Below, piece after piece: positions 13,250-24,890 of a stretch of DNA of 64,000 nt (within the stretch, counting starts at the first letter, position 1; each line of letters opens with the position of its first letter). The stretch is taken from the NCBI RefSeq assembly GCF_000002235.5, contig NW_022145560.1, positions 751,501 to 815,500 of the forward strand, in the 5' to 3' direction. The translations under genes and the position numbers were made by a program. A model generated the notes under the pieces. It did no database searches, was not told the origin of the DNA, and worked only from the letters and a program-made list of their open reading frames with translations. Source of the DNA: Strongylocentrotus purpuratus (Eukaryota; Echinodermata; Echinoidea; Camarodonta; Strongylocentrotidae).

Positions 13250-14080
13250 TGACAAATCAAGCACACGACCTGAGGAAGAAAAAACAAAATTGTGAATTAA
13301 TCGGCCAACTCAATCAAAAGTGTAAAATATGTTGTAAATACTTAGCTGGCTATTATTGCACTTAAAATTTTTAAACATAATGCATTCCATGATTAATAGG
13401 GCCTACCCGGTACAACATTATGAAATTACTTTACGCTTCTTCTTAAGCACCTACGTTACGAAGTAGCGATCTAACAGCGACTATATTAATATGCTTTCAG
13501 TATTGAAGAAGCGTTTCGTAATGTTTCATTCAGCAATGCAGTTGCATGAGTGTTTGTGTTTATCGAGTGGGAATGTCAGATAGTAGGTCTACAAGTAGTA
13601 AACGTTGAGACATTATCTAGCCAGATCATGTGCTTTCGAAATTTTATGCAGTACGTTTCGAAAGGCAGAAATTAGTATATTTGTTGGGTTTAACATAATG
13701 CAGTGTTACTTTATATGAAAACATCATGTTTGTGATTAAGAAACCTGAGAGAAATATAGTTTCAGTCGACCCTCAAATTCAACTTGGTATTTTTCTTTCC
13801 AAATTCACGATGCATTTTGTTTAACGTGTACACTTGTACGAATATATACCTGCTGAAAACTGTATACATGATATACCAGCACACCTTTTAATAAATCCTG
13901 TACCAAACATCTTGCAATAAATATTATCATGTATTCAAGCAGTCATATGATGCTATAAATTTATACAGTAAAACAATGCCTCTGATATGTTGATCATACA
14001 TTTGTCAATTTCAAAGTTTGATCTCTCACAACAAATAAAGCATATCGAGGGGCAACTAAAAAAGAGTTTTTATATTTATA
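13250..14080. other. Upstream region of TRIM A, no gene seen
   Basis: This contains the acceptor of a 5' UTR intron (AG at 13,270-13,271) and about 800 bases that are conserved in copy B (26,655-27,485). The upstream non-coding exon and promoter should lie here or further right, but no TATA box or donor can be assigned with confidence. No open frame is conserved between the copies. Confidence 0.5.
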
Positions 14081-14081
14081 C

Positions 14082-14185
14082 CTCTCACATGTTTACCTCT
14101 GACATTTTTACCTCTGACATTTTTACTTCTGACATTTTTACCTCTGACATTAACTCTGACATTTTTACCTCTGACTTTTTTTACC
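14082..14185. repeat. 15-bp minisatellite, short allele (~7 units)
   Basis: About seven copies of the unit ACCTCTGACATTTTT, some with 1-2 base changes. The equivalent place in copy B (27,490-28,085) has about 39 units. The unit length is a multiple of three, so both strands read as short repeated peptides. This is a property of the repeat and not evidence of a gene. Confidence 0.9.
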
Positions 14186-14189
14186 TGGC

Positions 14190-15140
14190 AATGAAAGGCA
14201 TTAGCTGCGTACGTGGGTCTGTATTTCACCGTCTGGTGACGTGACACTAGAAGTCGTAGCCTGATGCAAGTCATTTGAATCATGGGGTCCTAAAACGAAA
14301 CCAGTGGAAATACTATAACTACAGCTAACAAACCAAACAAAAGAATACATATCTCTCGCTCAGTGAGTCGGACCTGATGGGTATTATGACGCAAACAATA
14401 TCAAGTGATAAGGTGGCCTGGGCATTCGACTCAACAAGTGGAGACCTTAGTCTGTTCATATACAGAAAAGAAATTATTTTAAATGACGATGGGGGAGGGA
14501 GATTTCAATACATATCAAATGCCATTGCATCTGAGTACTTTGTCCCACCTTTCAATCATTTAAATCTACTACACATTATCAAATCTCGACAATTCCAAAT
14601 CTTCCGTTACAAATGTAAACATGATATTAGATGGGGGTGGGGTTAAGAGTATAAAACAGGCTCTGGATTTCTACTCACTATTTTATTATGTTTTGATTTT
14701 TTACATTTGAGTTTCGTTTTAGTATAATTGTACTACATATGCCTATTTATTATTATCTAAATCTAAGGAAATGTATACTATTTAAAGATTAAGAACTTAA
14801 ACTGAACGATAATTGATCTACAATGCTTAAAAAAAACGTTCATGAAATTTGAACGATGTAGAAAATAGTATCGAAGCATAATGTAGGCCTTTAGCCTTAC
14901 TTTGTCTTAGCTTTGTCATTTTTGTCCCCAGCCATGTCGGTTGTGAGTGTGGTGGGTAAATGGGATGGCATTGTTGTGGTGCGTGTATTTGTTCTTTTGC
15001 AAGACTTTTGTATGGGGCGGTGTTTTGTTTGGGCTTTTGGGTAGTAAAAGAAAGGGTTATAATTTGCTTCATATTATAACTGATTCCATTCAGCAAAAAA
15101 TAATATCGTTATTTGAATATTGTACATGTATAAAGTGAAT
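14190..15140. other. Distal end of duplication copy A, no gene
   Basis: Non-coding DNA shared by all three copies (also 28,090-28,985 and 19,598-20,215). Each copy has a G-run, a TTTCACCGTCTGGTGACGT block and a CTAAGGAAAT block. The open frames here are not conserved between copies. Confidence 0.6.
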
Positions 15141-15229
15141 CGAATTAAAATGTTATCATGATGAAAAAGAATTATGTTTTGAAGAATGATTGAAGACAAA
15201 GACAGAGAGAGAGAGAGAGAGAAAAAAGG

Positions 15230-16330
15230 GTGACTTTTTCTGGAAACCACACAAATTTATGTCCGATCCCCATTACTCATACCATGATACGGACTGGCAC
15301 ACTCTTTATATCATGTCACAGTATCGTAGGTGAATAAGATATTGCATACGCCTGGGCTTCTAACAAGGGTGACAGAAGAAAGAAAAACACATTTGAAAGG
15401 AACACTCTGAAAAGAAGTGTACCTTGATTTAAATCATTTGTAATCATGTTAAAGGGATAGTTGAGTTCTGTTACAGCGGGCGCTACACAAAATATTTGTG
15501 TGTGAGATAATGAAAAACTGAGTGTCAAATTTGAAGGAACATACAATTTAAATGACAAAATCATCTTTGTTTGATCAAAATCGGTTCAGAGACGGCTGAA
15601 ATATCCATAAATATAAGGATTCCTAAAACTTGTGTACCACCATAAACATTAGATATTTTTAAAAAAACCGTTGAAAAAACGAAATAGCGCCTTTTACGTC
15701 GTATTTCAGCCAATGCTGATGTTGGCTTTATTTGTTTGAATTTGCGTGTTGATTATATTACGCACAACCAGCCGGCCCATGTATTGTTATTGTTAATTAA
15801 ATAATAACCTAACGGTCACCGTATTTTTTGAAAGTGAAGCTGAATTGACATGATCGTATTGACAAAATTTCACACATTTCGGGGTCTAAAATTACCTTCA
15901 TATCAATTATAAGTTCTAAAAGGGCACTAGAAATGTCATAGATAAGAATAAGGACAATAACCATGCACTTTGAAGGCATTTGCGGTCTGAAAACAGAACT
16001 CAACTATCCCTTTAACGCTGGCACGTTTTACACTGAAAAAAGTTTGTTATGAACACTGATTGTTACCTGAGGAGCGTGGGTGCTTTAGAAGCTCAAAAAC
16101 ATGTTTGTCGAATAGATTCTTTAGAGTAAAATTACAATGAAAAACTATTTGTCCAAATTTGGGTACTACTTCGTTCCGCTTTGATACAAACATTTCTCCC
16201 TATATGAGAAAAACTCAGACAGACATATACCCGAAGTGAAAAATTGAAACAATATTTTGGCTTCTGTTTATGACACTTTACCCTATATTCAGGTCCACAA
16301 TCCTCACCAAGATGTCTCATAGATATTTAT
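15230..16330 (+). repeat. Segment S, duplicated in inverted orientation at 20,430-20,990
   Basis: The outer parts (15,260-15,445 and 16,016-16,300) reappear as reverse complement at 20,430-20,930. Examples are ACTGGCACACTCTTTATATC at 15,292 and the counterpart near 20,893. The central 0.56 kb is missing from the inverted copy because it is a transposon inserted only here. No coding content is supported. Confidence 0.8.
15453..16011. mobile_element. TTAA-flanked non-autonomous DNA transposon (piggyBac/Kolobok type)
   Basis: A 559-bp element with ~20-bp terminal inverted repeats: it begins AGGGATAGTTGAGTTCTGTT and ends AACAGAACTCAACTATCCCT. It is flanked by TTAA at 15,449-15,452 and 16,012-16,015. 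The paralogous inverted copy near 20,760-20,775 has a single TTCA at the junction and lacks the element, so it serves as an empty site. TTAA target duplication is the hallmark of piggyBac and Kolobok superfamilies; which one applies cannot be decided from the ends alone. No transposase is encoded. Confidence 0.88.
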
Positions 16331-17450
16331 GTAACATAATGTAATTCATTAAACAAATATGTGAAAACCCTAAACGTAAAAAATAAACGAACTACATGTA
16401 TGCATGTATAGCTATATGCTATACTTGAACATGAGAGGGCTTTCAACCGTTGATGTTGAATAGATTGAGAAAACCTGAATTTTCCAGAAACGTTTTTTTT
16501 TTTGGGGGGGGGGGGGCAGCGTTTTGAATTTAGTTAAAGGATATCAGATTAAGAAAAAGTAAATCTAGGCATATATATCATGTACATGGTTAGAAAAATA
16601 CATAGGTCCTTATAATTATATCCATACTTCACTCGTTGCATTTTAAATGATCACATTAGATTCCTCCGTCTCCGGTAAAAAATATTACAGATATGTTTAC
16701 TTATGAAATTTATTTTGGCTCTGGCATACTCTAAAAAAAGAGAAGTACGACATGTTAGATATGCAGGGGCGGCGATCCCCGGGGGAGGGACGGGAGGACA
16801 CGTCCCCCCTTAATTTGTTAAGGGGAGGATCGTCCCCCCCCCCCCTGAAAAAATAGAAAAAAAGTGTATAGCAAATACTGACTAAAGACTGCAACAAACT
16901 TTTAGGCTCTAGAGGGCCCTAGAGTGCAGCGTTTAGACAAATAAAAATGCAAAAATCTTCTTGCTCTGGAGCTACGCTCCCTCGCATAATATTCTTCGAA
17001 GTGTATAAATATTCTAGAAAAGTGAAGTGTGAAAAAGGTATATTGCTTGTTTTTATACTATTCCTTTGCTAATAAAAGTATGTAATTTGTTAATACAACA
17101 AAACTTCCAAAACCTGTTAGGGGATAGTCACTTCCGTAACCTCTACCCCTCTCGAGTTTCATGGGCCTACGCCCCTGGACCACACGCCAATTTACGCTCC
17201 ACTTGCTATGCTCGCTTTGCTCTACCTAATAAAATACTTTAGCCCCCCCCCCTCTATGCAAAACGTTCCGCGAGGCCTGCATGTACAATGTTAGAGTGGG
17301 GATGCGGATTTTTTCTCCTCCCCCCCCCCCCAACGTTTTTGAGATCACGAATAATCACCATGATCATCAAGAACAGCAACAACAAATCTTCAACAGAAAG
17401 ACGTTTTTAGGTTCATTGAATGCAAAGCTCACTATCCTACTGGGGATTTT
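16331..17450. other. Non-coding, transposon debris
   Basis: There is no gene. A hAT-like end CAGGGGCGGCGATCC starts at 16,764, and an inverted CGCCCCTG ends near 17,177, but the flanking octamers differ, so no complete element is claimed. G- and C-homopolymers occur at 16,502, 16,837 and 17,242. CGTTCCGCGAGGCCTG near 17,264 resembles an inverted version of the sequence at 32-50. Confidence 0.4.
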
Positions 17451-17451
17451 A

Positions 17452-19030
17452 GGGAACCGCTTCGAACAAGATGATGTTCCATACGTTAAGCCACCATCAC
17501 ACCAAGCTAGTTCTCACTACGTTCTGGAACCGTTCTAGAAAATAGTAAGACGGGTTGTAGACTGGGCAAATTGTGTAAATAATGTCTATAATACGATCCT
17601 AGTTTGTTCATAAACAGTCCTCAATACGTCCATCTCTTCCATTATTAACTAGTTCCACCTCGTTCTCAAAACGTCCAAACCCATTCTAACTAGTTCACCA
17701 CTAGTTTTTAACCCGACCACCCCGTTTAGAGACAGTTCAACTCGTCTTGATCTCGTTCTTAATGCGTTCGAATGCGCTCCTAGAGCGTGTGCAATCCCGT
17801 CCTAGCTCGGGAACTATACAAACCCAGCGCGCTCGCCATTCCTCATTCCCGTTCAACCTCAATCCTTTAAGCCTGGCAGATCAAGACATTCAAGTGAAGC
17901 CCCCATCACATCAGGACGGGATTGCACACGCACAATATAAGCGGGTTCGAACGCACTAAGAACGAGATGTGGACGAGTTGAACTGTCTCTGAACGGTTCG
18001 GTTAAGTTATAAACTAGTTAGAACAAGTTGCGAACTAGTAAGAAAGGTTTGGACTGCCTGGAAATGTCAAATGTACCCGATCTGAATTAAATATGAACTG
18101 ACTGTGGAAGAGAACAGACAAGCTGGACGTATTAGGAACTGTTAATGAACGAACTAGGATCGTATTATAGACATTAGTTCAAAACTGAGCCCGTCCATGA
18201 AGTCCTTAAGGCCCGGTCCCACTGCACTTACGGATGCACAGAGGATGTAAAACGTAAAAAAATCTTGCCATCCGTTGGAAAACCGGTGGAAAACGCTATG
18301 CATCCGTTGTGTACTCATTGCATACGTGTTTCATACGCTCTATCCATCGAGCATCCGTCCACTGTGATTTCATCCGCGCAAAAAGTTTTGAGCTGCACAA
18401 AACTTTTAGAACGGATGAACTTCCACCGTGTACGATGTAAATCCGCGACAAATACGAGCAACAAACGTTCTATGTCCGTTATCATCCGTTAAACGTCCGC
18501 TGTATCCTCTCTGCATCCTCTGGGCATCCTCGCAACTCACATCCGCTGCAGCTGAAAATGGAAAGAGGGAGGAAAGATAAGGTACATGGAACGTCTATAC
18601 ATCGTTAGTAGCACGGAAATAGAAAGGATGTAAGCGTATGCATCTCGTATGTAAAGTATTGAAAGCTGTCATCCACTTACATCCGCTTTCATCCGATAGG
18701 CTTCCGATGAAAATCCGTTTAACATCCCGCTACATACTACCCACGTCCGTTATTTTCCGTTCTGTTTTCGCAAATTTTTGGAAATTTTGTCCATTTCTGG
18801 AGCGGATGAAAACGGATGGAGCCACCCGCGAAATTTTGCTTGTCCGCTGTGTCCTTATGCATACGTTTTGTGTCCATCGGCCAGTGGGACCGGGCCATTA
18901 AACAGATCGCAAATAATTGCTATTACGTTCAACACCGTTCGCACACAGTTTTAACTCGTTTGGCAATATTTTCGAGAACGTAGTCAGAACTAGTTTGGTG
19001 CGATGCGGCTTTACCAGAGCTAAAATGCCT
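17452..19030. mobile_element. Large foldback (long inverted repeat) element, interrupted
   Basis: The left arm (17,452 to about 17,830) pairs with a right arm split into about 17,905-18,205 and 18,898-19,030. Examples are TCTATAATACGATCCTAG at 17,584 against its reverse complement near 18,155, and CTAGTTCTCACTACGTTCT near 17,508 against 18,980-19,000. The arms are rich in short motifs such as ACTAGTTC and CGTTC. The right arm is broken by the TTAA-type element at 18,210-18,897. No transposase frame is present. The superfamily is unknown. Confidence 0.7.
18210..18897. mobile_element. Nested TTAA-type element rich in ATCCG motifs
   Basis: Terminal inverted repeats GGCCCGGTCCCACTG (left) and CAGTGGGACCGGGCC (right), flanked by TTAA at 18,206-18,209 and 18,898-18,901. 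One end carries one extra base, so the fit is one nucleotide off perfect. The interior holds well over a dozen CATCCG/CGGATG motifs in both orientations, which may be transposase binding sites. It sits inside the right arm of the foldback element and is therefore younger. It is non-autonomous. Confidence 0.72.
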
Positions 19031-19597
19031 TATCCGGGGCTTATTCTTGCCCTGTAATGGCCTTAAGAAACTTAAGACATGCTCAAGTGGGTATAGTCCA
19101 CCTTCTCATCCTACTCACAATACTAATCACATTTAGTCAAATTGTTTATGATATTTACAAAAGATTTAGGTTTCTGCAATATAGTACATGGATTGTATGT
19201 AACTCTTTTCCAATAAGCTTATAGTGGCTATTGCTTGGATCAACAAAATTTAGAGGTAACGAGTCAACAATTATATATTATACTCACTGTTTGCGTAGAT
19301 CCTGCTAAATGCGAAAGGAGTCGTGGAATGAGAAGCCAAGTCCACTACTCAGAAGAATGTCAACAATCAAATTGGAAACAATTGACACGAGGGGTCTATT
19401 CTAGAACGTGTTATAAAGGCGTTTACAATGTCTCTTTCGCGTGATAAGAAGAGAGCTTGACAGATGCCAAAACATGCAGTGTGTCGAAGAAAATGCTCTA
19501 GAGTTCAATCTAATGCAGATTCCCTTTGCACAAATGTACTTTGTTCCATCAGATTTGCATGTAGAAATGACAGATAACCCGCATGAACTGAAAGACA
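19031..19597. other. Non-coding spacer, nothing recognised
   Basis: Short open frames exist here, but they have no recognisable domain, splice context or conservation in the duplicated copies. The segment just left of copy C (19,560-19,597) replaces the minisatellite found at this place in copies A and B. Confidence 0.5.
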
Positions 19598-20215
19598 TTA
19601 GATGTGTACGTAGGGCTGTATTTCACCGTCTGGTGACGTGACCCTATAAGCAGGTCCTGATGCAAGTCATTTGGATCATGGGATCCAAAAACGAAACCAG
19701 TGGAAATACATTTAGCTAGAGCTAACAACCAAACAAAAGAATACATATCTCTTGCTCAGTGAGTCGGTCCTGATAGGCATTATGACGTAAATAGTATCAC
19801 TTGATAAGGTGGCCTGGGCATTCCACTCAACAAGTGTAGACCTTAGTCTGTACCTAGACAGAGAGAAATTAGTGTAAATGACGATAGGGGGGGGGGGACT
19901 TCAATGTATATCAACTGTCATTGCATCTGAGTACATTTATTTTACTTACTACACTTTAGCGAATCTAGAAAATTCAAAATCTTCTTTTGTTAATGTAAAC
20001 ATGTTATTAAGGGGGGGGGGGGGGTAAGAAAATGCCAGGCTTTGGTTGATTCCCAGCCGTTATTTGATTATGTTTGGACTTTTACATTCGAGTTTCGTTT
20101 TATTACAATTGTTAAACATGTGCTTATGTATTAAAATCTAAATCTAAGGAAATTTATGCTAACATAAGAAACTTAAACTGAATGATAATTGCCCCATAAT
20201 GTTTGAGAAAATATT
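19598..20215. repeat. Segmental duplication, copy C (truncated third copy)
   Basis: Aligns to 14,190-14,830 in copy A and 28,090-28,690 in copy B through the blocks TTTCACCGTCTGGTGACGTG, ACGAAACCAGTGGAAATAC, GGTGGCCTGGGCATTC and AAACTTAAACTGAATGATAA. It carries no TRIM gene and begins exactly where the minisatellite ends in the other copies. An A-to-C comparison gives a third, independent divergence point. Confidence 0.8.
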
Positions 20216-20429
20216 CATAACATCTGGGGAGGCTAGGAACAGTGGAAATGGGGTTGGGTGGTGTGTATGTGTCGTCTGTATGTGTCGTGCGTCGCATGGT
20301 GAGGAGGGGGGGGGGGGGGGGTAGTAGTGTGTGGATAGGGGTGTTGAGAGTATGTCTAACGGAGGAGGAAATGGGGGAATAGACAAACAAATTGTCTCAA
20401 GTTTACTTTAATATTCTTGATCATATATA

Positions 20430-20990
20430 TGAAAATGTTTTCTAAACAGTTTACTTTATTATTGCGATTTATGTTTCATCCACAATATCAATGTCCAAAG
20501 TTTCAATTTCTCACTTCAGATGTATGTCTGTTTGAGTTTTTCTCGTATATTATATTAACGAGAAATGTTTGTATCAAAGAGGAACGAATTAGTACCCAAA
20601 TTTAGACATGCTTACACTTCAAATAGTTTTCTATTGTAATTTTAGTCGAAAGAATCTATTCGACAAACATGTTTTTGAGCTTCTAAGCACTCACGCTCGT
20701 CAGGTTACAATCAGTCATCACGATTTTTTTTAATGTAAAAACCTACCAGCGTGAACATTATAACAAATGATTCAATCTAGGTACATTTCCTTTCAGAGTG
20801 CTCCTTTCAAATGTGTTTTCTTTCTTCTGGTACCCTTGTTAGAAGCCCAGGCGTATGATTATCTTATTCACCAACGATACTGTGACATGATATAAAGAGT
20901 GTGCCAGTCCGTACAGCACGGTATGACTAATATGAATCGTAAATAGGTTTTTGAGGTTTCCAGGCAAAGTCACTCTTTTGTCTCTCTCTC
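20430..20990 (-). repeat. Inverted duplicate of segment S (empty-site copy)
   Basis: Reverse-complement match to 15,230-16,300, with about 570 bases of that copy absent at the transposon insertion site. It directly follows copy C as segment S follows copy A, but in opposite orientation, so an inversion occurred during or after duplication. Confidence 0.8.
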
Positions 20991-21007
20991 TCTCTCTCTC
21001 TCTCTCG

Positions 21008-21055
<48 letters not shown>

Positions 21056-21056
21056 T
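20980..21056. repeat. (TC)n microsatellite
   Basis: About 77 bases of TC dinucleotides with a few interruptions. Confidence 0.95.
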
Positions 21057-21059
21057 TTC

Positions 21060-22254
21060 TTAAATAATCCAGAGTCCATGAGAAAACCCATGTCGTTTAC
21101 ATGATACTAAGAAGAAGAAGAAGAACACTTGACATCAGTTCCATAACACAATGTGTTTAATCTAAGGCAACGTTACTTGTAGAATCGTCAAATGTCGGGT
21201 GATGATATTATCTTCATCTTAACACAGATGGTGATGAGCATCAAAATCCTCTTTCTCTACATGTCATCTTCATCTTTCCTCTCTCTGGTATCTCTTTGTT
21301 AGGATCCAAACAGTACCATGCGCTCAGAAACATGGTATCAAAGGTCAATCCAACTTTCGTAATAAGGTCAGAATCAGATTGGTGAAAGTTCGAAATAGAA
21401 CGGACTAATGTTTGACAGTTGTTAATGTTTTACATATGAGATCACTAAAACTATTCGAATCTCAAATTGGCTATTTGGTCAGTGGATTGTGACGTATTCA
21501 TGAAAAACTCTTCCGTTTGTCGTTGACACAAAATCATTAATTTCAGGGGGGGGGGGGGGGTTCTCCAATCTTGAGAGTCTCTTCTCTCTTTGGGCACGAC
21601 TCAAAATATATTTCACGGATAGCATAATCCTCTAGAAAGAAAGACCCACTTGAGTCCTAAATTTTACATGTACAATAACTATTATCATTATCATTATAAC
21701 TAATACAAGTACTTTTATAATTATTTTTATTATTGTTATTATATTTATCATTATTGTTATTATTATCATAATCATCTGCATTATCGAAATAACTAATACA
21801 AGAATTATTACTATTATTATTATTAGCGTTATTAGTATCATTATTGTCATTATTTTGTATCATGTATGATCATCGTCCTCATTATTTATAGATGATAGTA
21901 TTACTATATATATGCCCTATCATATGCAATCATTAAGATTATAACTAACTCAGAGAGCTTTGTTAGTGAGAAGAGTCTTGTATCAATTCAAAGTCCGTGG
22001 CATATTGCCAAAGAGGGCGACAGATAAGGATGACTTTTAATTTGAACGATGCCTTCAAATCACACTCAACTTCCGATTAAACTATTAAACATGATAAATA
22101 TACTAGTAAAGAGGAAATAACCGAGTCCCTGGGAAATGTTGGCTTGAAAGGAAATATTCCTTCGTCGACGACGAAGAAAAGCAAGCAGATTGAACTTAAA
22201 GGCCCTCAGATTTTTATGAAAACTCGAAAACGAGTATGACATCATTCGATGTAG
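21060..22254. other. Non-coding with ATT/TAA-rich low complexity
   Basis: There is no gene. 21,665-21,865 is a degenerate ATT-type trinucleotide tract that gives spurious Asn- or Ile-rich open frames. A G homopolymer lies at 21,547-21,560. Confidence 0.6.
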
Positions 22255-22801
22255 TACGGAAAGTCTTTACTCATACTAATTTCGATGGAACATTATTATC
22301 ATGGCAAAAGTCGTCTTCTGGTTTTTTGATTTCTTCTTGATTGCTGACCTTTACGCCTACCATTTTAACCGCTGACATATTATACGAATATCATCTCCAG
22401 AAGCTTTCATATACCTCCTGCATGTATTATTTAAATCAATACTTTTGATGACTCGGTCTTTCACTTCTTTAGGATTGTTTTTCTTTACACAAATGTCAGT
22501 GGACAAAGAACTATTTTCTGGAAATATCAGTGATCAAATTCATACTTCAAGTTTATTCCTTCAATTATCTTTGAGAAAACATTATTGAAATAATTACGAA
22601 ATGTGTAACATAATTTTTATGGAACATGATAAGTGGCATAATTTCATCATAATAATAATTATGATTTTTTAGCGCAATTATGCAGGGATGTCTCTATGCT
22701 GTTACAAAGATAATAAAGTAAGTTAATTAATCTACAATGAAAGAATCATAGACCTAGTAAGGAAGGGGAATTTTAACTTTAATGCATATTAGAATACCTA
22801 G

Positions 22802-22804
<3 letters not shown>

Positions 22805-22843
<39 letters not shown>
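22805..22843. repeat. (TA)n microsatellite
   Basis: About 20 TA dinucleotides, absent from the matching place in copy A. Confidence 0.95.
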
Positions 22844-22850
<7 letters not shown>

Positions 22851-24328
22851 GGTATATAAAACACTGATTTCCTTTCCAATTCAAAATATAACTGGGAATT
22901 CTTAAAAACTTTAAAGGATCTCGTACATACATGTTATGCACATGCGACAAATAAAAGCAGAAATTGTTTATTTATATACACCAACATTACAAGTCTAACA
23001 ATATAAACGTACATAGAGCAAATCAATATGACATGAAATAATTTATCTTTAAATTAGTAAAATAAATTTAAATAGAACATTAAATTCACAACGTTGGGCT
23101 ATAGACTAACATAACATTCTTCTCCCCCTCCCCTTAATACATCGGGGGTTCCTTGCTACCGGTATAGTGTAACGATCTAAAATATGATCTATAGTTTCAA
23201 ACTAAATCATCGGTATCTATTTCACTGTCATATTTACTCTGTTTACCTTGCAACGCACATAGTACAGGCATTTCTAAATATTTTTGTAACGATATAAATA
23301 TATATACAATATATATGCCCAATAAAAATAAAGCTAATCATTAAGCTGCGTGTATTAGGATTCAAATGTAAACCAAGAACAAATAAAATGGCACTCTTGA
23401 ATCTTTTACCTTTTCTCAAAAGGCCCGTCATCTTTTCCTCTCTCTTCACTCTGTCGAGTTCCCCAGCTTGTTCCTTTGAATTTCTCATTTTCTGTCTTTA
23501 TAATTAGAAATATTTGTTTAAATTTATTATAGATTTGAGGTGCGTTCATAGGTGAAACAATTCTTCTTAATTTTAAATCTTAGTTTTGTTCCTTGTCAAT
23601 TTTGTGAACGTATTTGATTTTTTAAATATAATTTTGAGCAATGCAAATATGTAAATCTTAAAAGTATCAGTCTTTGGACTGAATCAAAGGAAATTTTAAT
23701 AAACCTAGCCGAATGAATAAGTGAAATATAAATGCATAATAAGCAAAGAGAGGTAGAAAGAGTTGCGGGAATTAGGGATTGTACAGCGTAAGACCCCTTC
23801 AGATATGTTATACGCACATATCCAGTAAACGACTATGTGTATATACACATACATGATGTTCTAAATTATAAAAGTATCCTTGGAACAAAACAAACAAAGA
23901 AACACAAATACCATGATAACCAATATATGAAATAAGTAAACGACCTTGGAAAAATTGCATATCTATAATTCTCCTTGCATATTTCAAAACAAACGCTTTT
24001 GGATACATTGTAATATTTTAATTTGCTTAAGTTGCCACTATAGCATGAACACTAAGATACTTTTTTTTAGTGTTACAAATATCATTGGAAGGGGGTATCT
24101 GCTCATCCCCCGTAATAGCGGGAATGCATGACTGTGTATCATATTTGAAATGTATTTTTCAGTCGATCAGAAGGTGTGCTACCCCCTCCCCTCGTCTTTG
24201 ATTTTGATTATCTACCTACATCATTATATCTATAAAATAAACGTCATTTGCAATAATGAGCGCAACGCCTTGATACTTCATAAGCGTAAACTTAACGTGG
24301 TCTACTGTCGAGAGAATAGTGAAATTGG

Positions 24329-24558
24329 TCAACATTATGATAGCACTATAATAGAGCGGAGTCTGGACCAACTATTGAATTTAAATCACATTATGATAGC
24401 ATTATAATAAAGCGGAGTCTAGACCGAAAATTTGATTTAAATCACATTAAATGCTAGCATCATAATAGAGCGGAGTCTAGACCGACTATTTGACTTAAAT
24501 CACATTATGATAGCATTTTAATAGAGCGGAGTCTAGACCGACTATTTGATTTAAATCA
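24329..24558. repeat. Tandem repeat, 56-58-bp unit x ~4
   Basis: Four units, each with ATTATGATAGCAT followed by AGAGCGGAGTCTAGACCGAC and TTTAAATCACATTA. Copy A has a single unit at about 11,150-11,210, so this expansion happened after the TRIM duplication. It lies just beyond the 3' end of TRIM B. Confidence 0.9.
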
Positions 24559-24890
24559 CGATCGGCACAGGCTTGCAAGGCAGGGGCGCTGAAAGGACTG
24601 CATCCGGGAGTTTTAAACTTCCGACATTCGATGAACAGGTTCCCCATATATCCTAATCGTTGGGCAACGAGGTACCCAAATATCCTCCTATTCAGACAAG
24701 TAACGAGGTGCCTGAATACATATTTTTATCTGGTGTATGTTGGTGACGATCATGAGCTGTGACAACGGAGACCAGGCAAGAGTAGATGATATTTATATGG
24801 TGCATTTATTCCACTTGACCGAATAACAATCTAAAGTTGTTTGGTTTTGTAAATTTGGTGAACTCCACGTTTCATCTGCAGAAATGAAAT

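Larger units (their letters stand above)
9060..15140. repeat. Segmental duplication, copy A (with TRIM gene A)
   Basis: This stretch aligns collinearly, with small gaps, to 22,255-28,985. Matching landmarks include GTCTTTACTCATACTAAT (9070 and 22,265), the TRIM coding exon, the CAGTTGCATGAGTGTTT block upstream of it, the 15-bp minisatellite, and the TATACTATTTAAAGATTAAG block near 14,775 and 28,630. Apart from TRIM A, the conserved flank holds a minus-strand open stretch at 9169-9351 (60 codons) that is interrupted in copy B. I do not recognise that stretch and do not call it a gene. A conserved AATAAA for minus-strand transcripts lies near 9357. Confidence 0.85.

Noticed and set aside
16764..17177. 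Possible hAT element between CAGGGGCG and CGCCCCTG
   Set aside because: The 8-bp flanks (TAGATATG and GACCACAC) do not match, and the two ends may belong to different repeats.
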